From Phycisphaerales bacterium (lineage in GTDB: Bacteria; Planctomycetota; Phycisphaerae; Phycisphaerales; UBA1924), in the NCBI GenBank assembly GCA_027083355.1, contig JALWOY010000165.1:1-51361 (forward strand): a stretch of DNA of 51,361 nucleotides. The letters are read 5' to 3'. A program made the translations under genes and the position numbers. Below are positions 8,832 through 17,901 of the stretch, piece after piece (the stretch's first letter is position 1; every line of letters begins with the position of its first letter). A model generated the notes under the pieces. That model saw only the letters and a program-made list of their open reading frames with translations, was not told the origin of the DNA and did not search any database.

Positions 8832-11567
8832 TCACGGGCACCCGGCCGTGAACGACGTTGTGAATGCGGTGATATCGCCGAGGTCGAACACGCCGTCGCC
8901 GTTGAGGTCCGCGATGGGGTCTTGCGTGGTGAACCCGGTGACGAACGCGGAGATGTCGTTCAGGTCGAGCACGCCGAACGGTGCGGCGAGGTCCGCCGGA
9001 CAGTCGGCCTGGAAGTTGACGGTGATGTCGATCACCGAGGCCCGCCCGTTGGTCTCGATCGCGACGAAGGTGAGCGTGTTCTCGCCGGGCACGAGGGCGT
9101 CGTCGAACGTCTCACGCCATTCGAGCCGGTCAAACTTCGTCGCCGCGTTGAGCGGGCTCACCATCGACACGGGGTCGTCGCCGGGCTGGAGATTGAGGAA
9201 GGCGTGCAGCCGCTCGACGGTGCGGTCCGGCGTCGAGATCTTGAACGTCGGTCGGTCGTCGGTGTACGGGTCCTGCGGGTCGATCAGCGTGACGATCGGG
9301 TCGAGCCGGTCCACGAACACCACCTCGCGCGAATCACGGAAGAGGGGCCCCGTACCGGCGGGACGCTGGCGGAACGCGATCACGCTGATGTAATGAAAAC
9401 CCTCGGAAAGCCGGGTCGCGTCGATCACCTGCTCGTACAGCCCCTGGTGGTTCGGGTCGGACATCCCCGGGGCGTGCGTGTCGGTGAACTGCTCGAACCC
9501 CGCCAGCAGCGGATCGTCGAGCGGGAAATCGGGTCCGCCGGAACCGTTCCAGTCCTCCGTGCCGTTGTCGATGCGGAACAACGCGTTGTCATCTGTGGTC
9601 AGATCCACCGTGTCGCCGGGTGTGGTTTCGAGGCGGATGGTGAACGAATCACCAGAGACGACCGGGATCTCGCTGAGCCGCTGGAGATAATCCGGGAACG
9701 ACGCCGGGTCCGGCGGGATCGTCCCGCTCTGGCCGACGATCGTCAGCGTTGCGTCGGGCAGGGCCGGGCTGTAGACGAGGTACCCCTTGTTGTGCTCGCC
9801 CGCGGACGACACGTTCCGCGGCACGTGCAGCGTGACCGAGCCGCCCGCACCGACCGTCAGCACGTCCTCGATCTGCCCGGTGGGGTCGACCGCGGGGTCG
9901 GCGGCGTTGCCAGTCTGCTCGACGAGCCTTGTGCCCTGGGGGAAGGTCGTCGAGACGGTCAGGGTGTCGAATCCGGAGTCGTAGCGATCGTTGACGGCCA
10001 CAAGGATGTCGCCCTGCGAGCCGTTGGTGGATCGCTCATACACCAGCACGTCGGAGATGTCGCCGTTGCGCTGGAAGTAGTTGCCGGTGGCGATCATGTT
10101 GTGCAGCCCGACGAGCGTGGTGATCGTGTCATCGGGGGCCGCGGTCGCCGGGTCCCACCCGAGCGCGACGGGCACGCCCTCCTTCGGCCAGAACCCGCTC
10201 GAACGCAGAATCCCCCGGCCGTTGTAGTGCACGATCGGCATGCCCGGACGCATCAGCATGTAGGCGTAGGTGAACCAGCCCTGCTGCCTGTGGCTGGGCA
10301 GGGGCGGCTGCGAGCCCCCGTCGCCGGTCGAGCCGTTGTCGTGGCTGAAGACATGGAACAGCCCGGCCGATCCGTTCTGGAACCCGTCGTCGGCCTGATC
10401 GAGGTGCCCCGTGTCACTGTTCGAGAACAGATTGCCCCACGAGCCGAACCCGTTGGCGTTGATCAACTCACGCAACCTCGCGGCGCCCTGAATGTCGAGC
10501 GCGTCACGGTTGGCGAAAGCGTCCTTTCGCATGTAGTTGGCGAGCATGTCGAAGTTGCCCGTGACGTTCTCGCCGAAGCTCAGGGGCGTGACGCGTGAGC
10601 CGTCGGGCGTGAGCCTGTCCTGGAAGACGGCCGAGTCGAAGTGGGTATCCCACCACCACGGGAAGATGTGCTTGGAGGCGTCGAGGCGGAACCCGTCGAC
10701 GTGCTGCACTTCGAGCATCCACTGGAGCCAACGTCGCAGATAGCCCGTCGAATCCTCCGCCACCGGGTCGCCCTGCATCGGGTTGGCGGTGTTGAACGGG
10801 TACCGGATCTCGACATCGCTCCCGCTGTGGTTCGACGCGGGGTTGACATAAATATCGGGAGAAAGCACACGATCCGGATAGAACCGCGCGTTGTCCGGGT
10901 CGGGCAGGTTCCGCACGTTTCCCGGCGGGATGTTCTGCGGGTCCCCCGCGTCCACCGGCTGGCGGATGAACAGGTTCGAGTTCTCCTGCGCGATGTCGAT
11001 CAGGTTGACGAGATCGCCACGCCACAGGTCATAGTTCGGGCCGCCCGGGTCGTGACTCTGCATATACCCCTGCGCGTTGCCCGCGTGGAAATCGCCCCAG
11101 TCGTCCGTCGGCTGCTTGTCCGCCGGGGGGTTCTCCCGCGGGATCCAGAACCCCGGATACCCCCCGTCGGCGATGAACGCGTCGCTCGTTGACCGGGCCG
11201 AGTTGTGATTCAGCACCGCGTCGACATACACAAGCACGTCGGCCCGGTGCAACTCCTCGATCATCGACTCGAAAGACGATTCGGTCCCGAACGCCGTCCG
11301 CTTCCGGCTCGACGAGCTGTCCGAGATCGGGGGCTTGCCCAGATCGAACCGGTCGAACACGTCGTACCCGGCGCTGAACGCGTCGGACGCCTTCGAGGGC
11401 GGCGGCAACCACACCGCACGGTAGCCCGCCTTGAAGATGTCCGGGGCCCGACGCTCGATGTCGTCCCACTCCGTCTCGAAGAACTGGAGGAAAACCCGTT
11501 CGGAGGCAGACGCCGAAGCGGCGGCGCCGGCGAGAATCAGCAGCACGGTGGAGGCGGTCGAACGCAT
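8832..11567 (-). CDS. Secreted alpha-amylase (GH13) with C-terminal dockerin-like tail
   Basis: The 911-residue protein starts with a signal peptide (about 20 residues, ending ASASASE). A GH13 catalytic domain follows with the four classic regions: DAVLNHN near residue 117, GFRLDASKH with the nucleophile Asp near 292, GEN with the acid/base Glu near 332, and SHDNG near 407. Middle regions look like beta-sandwich modules. Residues about 855-911 form a Cys-bracketed tail with APFGVLDLND and a paired EF-type loop DLNGDGVFDLGD, ending GCP. It should cleave internal alpha-1,4 glucan bonds outside the cytosol. The ATG at 11567 is chosen because it begins the signal peptide. It is divergent from the GH31 gene, suggesting shared control. 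Confidence 0.93.
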   Translation of the reverse strand: MRSTASTVLLILAGAAASASASERVFLQFFETEWDDIERRAPDIFKAGYRAVWLPPPSKASDAFSAGYDVFDRFDLGKPPISDSSSSRKRTAFGTESSFESMIEELHRADVLVYVDAVLNHNSARSTSDAFIADGGYPGFWIPRENPPADKQPTDDWGDFHAGNAQGYMQSHDPGGPNYDLWRGDLVNLIDIAQENSNLFIRQPVDAGDPQNIPPGNVRNLPDPDNARFYPDRVLSPDIYVNPASNHSGSDVEIRYPFNTANPMQGDPVAEDSTGYLRRWLQWMLEVQHVDGFRLDASKHIFPWWWDTHFDSAVFQDRLTPDGSRVTPLSFGENVTGNFDMLANYMRKDAFANRDALDIQGAARLRELINANGFGSWGNLFSNSDTGHLDQADDGFQNGSAGLFHVFSHDNGSTGDGGSQPPLPSHRQQGWFTYAYMLMRPGMPIVHYNGRGILRSSGFWPKEGVPVALGWDPATAAPDDTITTLVGLHNMIATGNYFQRNGDISDVLVYERSTNGSQGDILVAVNDRYDSGFDTLTVSTTFPQGTRLVEQTGNAADPAVDPTGQIEDVLTVGAGGSVTLHVPRNVSSAGEHNKGYLVYSPALPDATLTIVGQSGTIPPDPASFPDYLQRLSEIPVVSGDSFTIRLETTPGDTVDLTTDDNALFRIDNGTEDWNGSGGPDFPLDDPLLAGFEQFTDTHAPGMSDPNHQGLYEQVIDATRLSEGFHYISVIAFRQRPAGTGPLFRDSREVVFVDRLDPIVTLIDPQDPYTDDRPTFKISTPDRTVERLHAFLNLQPGDDPVSMVSPLNAATKFDRLEWRETFDDALVPGENTLTFVAIETNGRASVIDITVNFQADCPADLAAPFGVLDLNDISAFVTGFTTQDPIADLNGDGVFDLGDITAFTTSFTAGCP

Positions 11568-11758
11568 GGACAATCTCTCAATCTGGTGAACCCGGTTGAC
11601 AGCGGGAACCCACCCGCGCGGCCGATCGCGGACACACCGCAACCGCCGTGGTGGTACCATACACGTTGTTGACATCCGATTCGACGATTTCTTTTCGATG
11701 AATGAGAACAGGCTGTTTTTTCCGGCAAAAGAACACCGCAAACCACCAAGGAGATTCG
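11568..11758. other. Divergent control region between amylase and GH31 genes
   Basis: This 191-nt region must hold the promoters of both genes. A TTGACA occurs on the plus strand at 11669-11674, but no good -10 follows at 16-18 nt. On the minus strand a TGTATGGT resembles an extended -10. The palindrome GGTACC sits at 11653-11658. No operator can be assigned with confidence. Confidence 0.4.
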
Positions 11759-13990
11759 ATGCCGCACCACGCGACGGTTTCTCGAAAAACGCCTCTTCAT
11801 GCAAAGCTTTTCTTGCTCCTTGTCACGATCTGTATTGCCACAGCACCGGCCGCCGCCAAGGTCGTCGCCGAACGGATCGGTGATGGCGTCGTCCGATATT
11901 TTCAGAACGAACAGGCCCGCGAGAACACCCTCCCCTCGCTCGCCCTCGATCACCCACGCCCCGCGCTCGGCGACGCCCCCGCCGGCTTCGCCGTCACGCC
12001 CGTGTTCAGCACGGGGCCGTCCGCTCTCCACGGCGACGAACGCTTCGTCACCACCATCGACATCCAGCCCGGCACGAGTCTGTACGGCACAGGCGAAACC
12101 CCCGGCCCGCTGCTCCGCAACGGCCGCGTCACCGAATGCTGGAACTACGACGCCTACGGCTACGACGATTCCTACCACAACCTCTACACGTCCCACCCGT
12201 GGGTGCTCGCTGTCCGGCCCGACGGAACCGCGTTCGGCGTCCTCGCCGACACGACCTATCGGTGCGAGATCGACCTGACCGAGGGCATCGTCTTCCGCGC
12301 CGACGGCCCGCCCCACCCCGTCATCGTCATCGACGGGCCGACACCCAAAGACGTGCTGCAAAAACTCGGTGAACTGACCGGCACGATCGAAATGCCACCC
12401 CGGTGGGCCATCGGCTACCACCAGTGCCGCTATTCCTACTTCCCCGATTCTCGCGTCAAGGAAGTCGCCGACACCTTCCGCGCCAAGCACATCCCCGCCG
12501 ACGTCATCTGGATGGACATCGACTACATGGACGGCTTCCGCTGCTTCACCTTCGACAAAGACAAGTTCCCCGACCCCGCCGGGCTGAACGCCTATCTCGA
12601 CTCGATCGGGTTCTCCAACGTGTGGATGATCGACCCCGGCATCAAGAATGAAGAAGGTTACTTCGTCCATGATTCCGGCACGAAGGCCAATGTCTGGGTG
12701 CAGGACAAGGACGGCAACGAATACCACGGCTACGTCTGGCCCGGCGAATGCGTCTTCCCCGACTTCACCAACAAGAACGTGCGATCGTGGTGGTCCGGCC
12801 TCTACACCGACTTCATGGCCAACGGCATCAACGGCGTCTGGAACGACATGAACGAGCCCGCCGTCTTCAACGTCGCCACCAAAACCATGCCCGAGGACAA
12901 CATCCACCGCGCCGACCCCGAGTTCGGCGGGCCCGGCCCACACGCCCGCTTCCACAACGTCTACGGCATGCTCATGGTCCGCGCCACCCGCGAGGGTGTC
13001 ATGGCGACCAACCCCGACAAACGACCGTTCGTCCTCAGCCGAGCCAACTACATCGGGGGCCAGCGATACGGCGCCACCTGGACCGGCGACAACACCGCCA
13101 ACTGGTACCACGTCGATGTCTCCATCCCCATGATGCTCAACCTCAGCCTGTCCGGCCAGCCCTTCTGCGGACCGGACATCGGCGGGTTCGCCGGCGACGG
13201 CGACGGGGCCATGTTCGCCCGGTGGATCGGCTTCGGCGCCCTCATGCCCTTCTCACGTGGCCACACCGCCAAGGGCAACATCAACAAGGAACCCTGGGCC
13301 TTCGGAGAAGAAGTCGAGGCGACGGCCCGCCGGGCGCTCGAACGACGCTACCGCCTCATGCCCATGCTCTACACGCTGTTTGAAGAAGCCCACCGCACGG
13401 GCCTGCCCGTCGCCCGCCCCACGTTCTTCGCCGACCCGACCGACCCCGCCCTCCGCAGCGAGGACGACTCGTTCCTGCTCGGCGACAACCTCCTCGTCGC
13501 CGCGGACGTTACGCCGGGACGCGAACGCGTCCACATCCTGCCCAGGCCCGTCGGCGGCGTTGCGTGGCGCCGGTTCGACTTCCCCGGCTTCGACGGCCTC
13601 CCCGACAGCACCGACCCCGACCTGCCCACGCTCTACATCCGCCCCGGCGGCATCATCCCCGCCGCGCCGGTTCACGAATATTTCGGCGACCGTCCCGACC
13701 AACGCGACGAACTGACCCTGCTCGTATGCCTCGACGCCGACGGCAAGGCTTCCGGCACGCTCTACGAAGACGCCGGCGAGGGCTGGGGTTTCCGCGACGG
13801 GCAATACCTCCGCACCGAATACACCGCCACGCGCATGAACAACGAGATCGTGGTGCAAACCAAAACCCTCGGCGGCAAGATGAAACGCCCCGACCGCACG
13901 CTCAAGGTCCGTGTCCTGCTGCCCGACGGACGCGAGATCACCGGCGCGGGCCGCGACGGTCGACGCGTGCGGGTCGCTTTCGAGGATTAG
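11759..13990 (+). CDS. Exported GH31 alpha-glucosidase
   Basis: The 743-residue enzyme has an N-terminal signal peptide (basic start, hydrophobic LFLLLVTICIATA, cleavage near APAAA). The GH31 barrel shows the nucleophile motif GVWNDMNEPAVF near residue 362 and the acid/base region TWTGDN near residue 443. FSRGHTAKGN and C-terminal beta-domains follow. It should release glucose from the non-reducing ends of malto-oligosaccharides in the periplasm or outside. The start at 11759 has a strong AAGGAG 5 nt upstream. It lies 191 nt from the divergent secreted amylase, and the two would act in sequence on starch or glycogen. Confidence 0.94.
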   Translation: MPHHATVSRKTPLHAKLFLLLVTICIATAPAAAKVVAERIGDGVVRYFQNEQARENTLPSLALDHPRPALGDAPAGFAVTPVFSTGPSALHGDERFVTTIDIQPGTSLYGTGETPGPLLRNGRVTECWNYDAYGYDDSYHNLYTSHPWVLAVRPDGTAFGVLADTTYRCEIDLTEGIVFRADGPPHPVIVIDGPTPKDVLQKLGELTGTIEMPPRWAIGYHQCRYSYFPDSRVKEVADTFRAKHIPADVIWMDIDYMDGFRCFTFDKDKFPDPAGLNAYLDSIGFSNVWMIDPGIKNEEGYFVHDSGTKANVWVQDKDGNEYHGYVWPGECVFPDFTNKNVRSWWSGLYTDFMANGINGVWNDMNEPAVFNVATKTMPEDNIHRADPEFGGPGPHARFHNVYGMLMVRATREGVMATNPDKRPFVLSRANYIGGQRYGATWTGDNTANWYHVDVSIPMMLNLSLSGQPFCGPDIGGFAGDGDGAMFARWIGFGALMPFSRGHTAKGNINKEPWAFGEEVEATARRALERRYRLMPMLYTLFEEAHRTGLPVARPTFFADPTDPALRSEDDSFLLGDNLLVAADVTPGRERVHILPRPVGGVAWRRFDFPGFDGLPDSTDPDLPTLYIRPGGIIPAAPVHEYFGDRPDQRDELTLLVCLDADGKASGTLYEDAGEGWGFRDGQYLRTEYTATRMNNEIVVQTKTLGGKMKRPDRTLKVRVLLPDGREITGAGRDGRRVRVAFED

Positions 13991-14080
13991 CCCCAGAACA
14001 TCGCGCGCATCACGCCATCCCGGACGCCGAGTCTGAGCGAGTCCGCGAGCGAAGGCTCGGATTTCAAGTCAGATCGACTC

Positions 14081-14098
14081 TCCGGGCGAATGCCCGGA
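14081..14098 (+). other. Hairpin in the leader of the SDR gene
   Basis: TCCGGGC-GAAT-GCCCGGA forms a perfect 7-bp stem with a 4-nt loop, ending 24 nt before the SDR start codon. No T-run follows. A degenerate copy of the GAGC/GCGA repeat lies just upstream at about 14025-14060. It may terminate GH31 transcription or structure the SDR leader. Confidence 0.6.
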
Positions 14099-14122
14099 TG
14101 AACCCACACAGCGGAGCCGACG

Positions 14123-14851
14123 ATGCCCGACACCCGCCCCGTCACGCTCATCACCGGTGCCGGCACCGGCATCGGGCTGGCCACCGCGAAAATCCTCGCC
14201 GCGGAGGGCCACCGCATCGCCCTCGTGGGCCGGCGTGAAAACGTTCTCCGCGAAGCCGGCGCTGCGTTGGGCAAGGAACGCGATGATTGGATCGCCCTCC
14301 CCGCCGACATCGCCGACCCGGCACGGGTGCAGACATTGCCCGGCGAAGCCGTCGAACATTTCGGCCGCCTCGACGGCCTCGTCAACAACGCGGGCTGGAC
14401 CCCGATGAAGCCCGTCGCCGAGCACTCACCGGACGACGTCGCCCGCATCTTCGCCGTCAACGCGACCGGGCCGACCCTGCTGATGATCGCGGCGTTGCGG
14501 ATCATGCTCAAGCAGAACGCGGGCCGGATCGTCAACGTGTCCAGCATGGCCAGCAACGACCCGTTCCCCGGCCTTTCCGTCTACGGCGGCGCCAAGGCAA
14601 GCCTGAACACGATCACGAAAGGGCTCGCAAACGAGCTCGGCCCCGATAGCCCGATCCGTGTCTTCGCCGTTGCCCCCGGCACGGTCGAAACCCCCCTGCT
14701 GCGGTCGATCGTGAACGAGGAAGCGTTGCCACGAGAATTGTGCCTCACACCCGAATCGGTGGGACGCATCATCGCCGATTGCATCCTGGGCCGCCGCGAC
14801 GCCGAGTCGGGCCGAACGCTCTGGCTGCCCAGCCCGTCGTCTGCGGAATGA
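14123..14851 (+). CDS. Short-chain dehydrogenase/reductase (SDR)
   Basis: The 242-residue protein is a classical SDR. The cofactor loop TGAGTGIG is at residues 11-18, NNAG at 88-91, a structural Asn in AVNATG at 113, catalytic Ser at 140/141, Tyr154 and Lys158 (YGGAK). Arg-rich residues after the second strand (VGRREN) favour NADPH. It would interconvert an alcohol and a ketone; the substrate is unknown. A GGAG lies 6 nt before the ATG. The next gene encodes a UbiA-like membrane enzyme after a repeat-bearing gap, so a shared pathway is possible but unproven. Confidence 0.9.
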   Translation: MPDTRPVTLITGAGTGIGLATAKILAAEGHRIALVGRRENVLREAGAALGKERDDWIALPADIADPARVQTLPGEAVEHFGRLDGLVNNAGWTPMKPVAEHSPDDVARIFAVNATGPTLLMIAALRIMLKQNAGRIVNVSSMASNDPFPGLSVYGGAKASLNTITKGLANELGPDSPIRVFAVAPGTVETPLLRSIVNEEALPRELCLTPESVGRIIADCILGRRDAESGRTLWLPSPSSAE

Positions 14852-14932
14852 AAACGCCCGCAGCCGACAAAGCGTGATCCCGTCTGGCACAGAAGCCGGG
14901 GTGTCGCGCCGCCGATTACGGATCAGAAAGAG

Positions 14933-15007
14933 GCCTGAGCGAAAGCGAGGGCTCAAGACTCACACCAAACGACCTCAGCACAAAGAGGCCCGAGCGGAAG
15001 CGAGGGC
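14933..15007 (+). repeat. Two direct copies of the tandem-GA hairpin repeat
   Basis: Copies at 14933-14952 (loop GAAA) and 14988-15007 (loop GGAA) lie in the same orientation in the SDR-UbiA gap. The first has GCCT opposite GGGC, a T-G pair that keeps the outer stem; the second is perfect. The remainder of 14852-15059 shows no gene. Confidence 0.85.
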
Positions 15008-15059
15008 TCGGGTATCAAACTGATTTGTGCCGTTTGTCCCCGCCTAATCTGATCTGCCG

Positions 15060-15941
15060 ATGCGACCGCCGATCCGAACGATCCTCTCCGCCCTGGCCCT
15101 CTGGCCGGGGCTGTACCTCGCGGGTGCCGTCCTTTTCGTCATCTTCATCGCGGGTACCGCTTCCCCACAGCCGATCTGGCCCGCCCTGTTCGCGTTGACG
15201 ACCGGCGTCGGTGTCTACCTGCTCGACCGCATCAAGATCAGCAACCGCAGGCTCGACCCCGCCGACCGCGCCGCCCGGCCGGTCCGTTTCGCCTTTCTCG
15301 CCGCCCACGCCCCGGGTGTCCGCGTGCTCGCCGCCACATCGCTCGCCGCGGCCATCCTGATCGCTTGGCGATTCGCGCCGCCGGGCCGGGTCGGCTGGCT
15401 CGCGGCCGTCCCGCTCGTCGCCGCTACTGGTGTCGTGGTCTACGCCGCCGGCCCGAGACGCGCCCGACCCCGCCCCAAGGACATCCTCGTTTTCAAGAAC
15501 GCCTACGTCGCCTCGGGCATCGTCGGCTTCGCCCTGATCACCGCCCGCCTCTGGGATCCCGCCCCGCTGCTCACGCTGCCCGTCCCCCTCGGGCCTTGGG
15601 TTTTCGCCGCCGCCATGCTGTTACCGCGCGTCTTCGCCGACGCCGTCCTCTGCGATCTCGATGACCTCAACGCCGACACCCGTTTCGGCACCAGCACCAT
15701 CCCGGCGACGATCGGGCTGTCCCATACGAAACGCGCCGCGATCACCGCCCGCGTGCTGCTCGCGGCTCCCCTCGCGTTGATCCCCATCGGCCCGACGCCC
15801 GCCCGTTTCGCGTGGGCCGGGGCGACGGTGCTCTCGTCGATCGCCCTGCTCCCGCTGTCACCCGGCAGATTCCGAGACCCGGTCGACCTCGCCCTCGGAG
15901 TCGAGGCGGTCTGCGTCGGCCTGCTGGTGTTGGTTCAATAA
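15060..15941 (+). CDS. UbiA-family prenyltransferase-like membrane protein
   Basis: The 293-residue protein has about eight to nine membrane spans. Two cytoplasmic Asp-rich loops match the UbiA layout: YLLDRIKISNRRLDPADRAARP near residue 55 and CDLDDLNADTRFGTSTIP near residue 200. The second loop keeps the Asp ladder used to bind Mg-diphosphate. The first is atypical, lacking the usual NDxxDxxxD, so activity on a prenyl diphosphate is likely but not certain. The start is ATG at 15060; there is no clear Shine-Dalgarno, and a TAATCT lies 9 nt upstream. It is convergent with the NtrC-type regulator gene. Confidence 0.72.
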   Translation: MRPPIRTILSALALWPGLYLAGAVLFVIFIAGTASPQPIWPALFALTTGVGVYLLDRIKISNRRLDPADRAARPVRFAFLAAHAPGVRVLAATSLAAAILIAWRFAPPGRVGWLAAVPLVAATGVVVYAAGPRRARPRPKDILVFKNAYVASGIVGFALITARLWDPAPLLTLPVPLGPWVFAAAMLLPRVFADAVLCDLDDLNADTRFGTSTIPATIGLSHTKRAAITARVLLAAPLALIPIGPTPARFAWAGATVLSSIALLPLSPGRFRDPVDLALGVEAVCVGLLVLVQ

Positions 15942-15967
15942 TCCGGCGCCCAGTTCCACGCCCCCGC

Positions 15968-17392
15968 TCACCGCAACCCGTATTCCTTCAGCTTCCGGTA
16001 CAGCGTCCGCTCGCCGATCCCCAGCAGTTTGGCCGTCTGCTCGCGGTTGCCGCCTGTCAGTTTCAGCGTCTCGCGGATGGCCCGCTTTTCCAGCTGTTCC
16101 AGGCTTGTCCCAGCGAGCGAGCCGCCACCCCCGGCCTGTCCCGGCTCATCGCCGACACGCACCTCATCAGGGATGTGCCGCACGTCGAGCACCACCACCT
16201 CGCCCGGCTCCGCCTCCCCCATCGCGGATACCGTCATGTTCTGCACCACGTTGAGCAGCTGCCGCACGTTCCCCGGCCAGTGGTACGACGTCAGACGCAT
16301 CATCGCTGCGTCCGAGATATCAGGCACCGGCATCGACTCGCTAAACTTCGAGATCGCGTGCCGCACGATCCGCGGGATGTCGTCGCGACGGTCCCGCAAC
16401 GGCGGCAGATGGATATGGCTCCCGTTGATCCGGTAATACAGATCCTCCCGGAACGATCCCTCGCGAACAGCCGCGGCAAGATCCCTGTTCGTCGCGCTGA
16501 CGAACCGCACGTCCACATTCCGCGGCTCGTTGCTCCCTAGCCGCACGACCTCGCCCGTCTCGAGCACGCGCAGCAGCTTCGCCTGCATCGTCAGCGGCAT
16601 GTCCCCGATCTCGTCGAGGAATAGCGTCCCCTTGTCCGCATACTCGAACACGCCCTCCCGGGCCGAGTCCGCCCCCGTGTACGCCCCCCTGACGTGCCCG
16701 AACAGCTGGTCTTCGAGCAGGCTCTCGCTCTGCCCGGCGCAGTTGAACGCCACGAACCGCCGCGGCTTGCGGGGCGAATGGTCATGCACGGCCCGCGCGA
16801 TCAGCTCCTTGCCCGTCCCGCTCTCGCCCGTCACCAGCACCGGGATCGTGCTCGCCGCCACCGTTCGCACCGTCCGCAGGATCTTCCGCATCGGCTCCGA
16901 GCCCGCGATGATCCCCTCGAACCCCCCGTCGCCCACCAGCTCGCCAAGGTCCCCCGCCTCGTGCCGCACCACCGCACGCTCGGCCGCCCGGTTCACCAGC
17001 GAACGGAACACCGCAAGGTCCAGCGGCTTCTCGATGAAGTCGAACGCCCCCTCCTTGAACGCCGCCCGCGCCGTCGGCACGTCCCCGTGCGCGGTCACCA
17101 TGATCGTCTCGGCGTCCGGCTGAAGCTCCGCCGCCGCCCGCAGCACCACCATCCCCGCGTCCGACCCGTCGGCGGCCACCCCGTGCGTCCCGCCCGATTC
17201 CGGCATCCGCAGGTCCGTCACGATCACGTCGAACGACCCGTGCCGCAGTTCTTCCAACGCCTCGTCCACCGAATGCACCACCGTGCTCACATGCCCCGGC
17301 TTGCGCAACGCCTCGGCCATCGCGTCGGCATGGTCCGGCTCGTCCTCGACAATCAGCACCTGGGCCGCGGGCACGGCGTCTGTCTCGCTCAT
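15968..17392 (-). CDS. NtrC-type sigma-54-dependent response regulator
   Basis: The 474-residue protein has three parts. The receiver domain (about 1-130) has acidic residues Glu16/Asp17, phospho-acceptor Asp60, Thr100 and Lys122. A sigma-54 AAA+ domain has Walker A GESGTGKE at 189-196. A Fis-type helix-turn-helix forms the last 45 residues (GGNREQTAKLLGIGERTLYRKL). The sigma-54-contacting loop reads GAYTGA at 236-241 instead of GAFTGA, a conservative change. The receiver has an approximately 10-residue insertion after the phospho-Asp loop (THGVAADGSD). The gene overlaps ruvC by 4 nt. No histidine kinase is encoded in the window. Confidence 0.93.
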   Translation of the reverse strand: MSETDAVPAAQVLIVEDEPDHADAMAEALRKPGHVSTVVHSVDEALEELRHGSFDVIVTDLRMPESGGTHGVAADGSDAGMVVLRAAAELQPDAETIMVTAHGDVPTARAAFKEGAFDFIEKPLDLAVFRSLVNRAAERAVVRHEAGDLGELVGDGGFEGIIAGSEPMRKILRTVRTVAASTIPVLVTGESGTGKELIARAVHDHSPRKPRRFVAFNCAGQSESLLEDQLFGHVRGAYTGADSAREGVFEYADKGTLFLDEIGDMPLTMQAKLLRVLETGEVVRLGSNEPRNVDVRFVSATNRDLAAAVREGSFREDLYYRINGSHIHLPPLRDRRDDIPRIVRHAISKFSESMPVPDISDAAMMRLTSYHWPGNVRQLLNVVQNMTVSAMGEAEPGEVVVLDVRHIPDEVRVGDEPGQAGGGGSLAGTSLEQLEKRAIRETLKLTGGNREQTAKLLGIGERTLYRKLKEYGLR

Positions 17393-17901
17393 GGCGACAC
17401 CATATCACGCCCGCGGCGGATCATCGCAGCAAAAGCGATCGCCAACGCGTCGGCCACGTCCGCCGGCTCGGGCGGCGACGCCAGCCCGAACACCGACGCC
17501 ACCGAATCCTGCATCTGCCGCTTGCCCGCACGGCCCGTCCCCGCCATCGCCAGTTTCACCGATTTCGGCGGCAACTCCACGAACGGCACCCCCGCCCGCC
17601 GGAGCGTCAGCAGGATCACCCCGCGCGCGTGCGCCATCACCATCGCCGTCGCCGGGTGCCGGTAGTGCGCAAACAACGCCTCAACCGCGGCCAGATCCGG
17701 GGCCGTCCGCGCGAGCAACTCTTCGAGATCGCCCGCCAACTCCTCCAGCCGATCGACGATCGGCGGCGGCGGCCCGCTCCCACGAACGAGCCGGAAGACC
17801 CCCGCCTCGACAATCCCGGGCGATCGCTCGTCGCCCTCGACGCAGCCGTACCCCGTCAGCCGCAATCCGGGATCGATCCCGAGCACCCGCACCGGTGTCA
17901 C
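17389..17901 (-). CDS. ruvC: Holliday junction endonuclease RuvC
   Basis: The 170-residue protein cuts Holliday junctions during recombinational repair, working with RuvAB. The four metal-binding acidic residues are present: Asp10 in GIDPG, Glu74 in AAVEALF, and Asp148/Asp151 in PADVADALAIA. Length and spacing match the family. The GTG start at 17901 overlaps the ribE stop (GTGA), and its own stop overlaps the regulator start (ATGA), so translation is coupled across three genes. ruvA and ruvB are not in the window. Confidence 0.95.
   Translation of the reverse strand: MTPVRVLGIDPGLRLTGYGCVEGDERSPGIVEAGVFRLVRGSGPPPPIVDRLEELAGDLEELLARTAPDLAAVEALFAHYRHPATAMVMAHARGVILLTLRRAGVPFVELPPKSVKLAMAGTGRAGKRQMQDSVASVFGLASPPEPADVADALAIAFAAMIRRGRDMVSP

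Noticed and set aside
11537-13111. 524-residue minus-strand frame opposite the GH31 gene
   Set aside because: Antisense shadow; no domain, and the GH31 catalytic motifs lie on the other strand.
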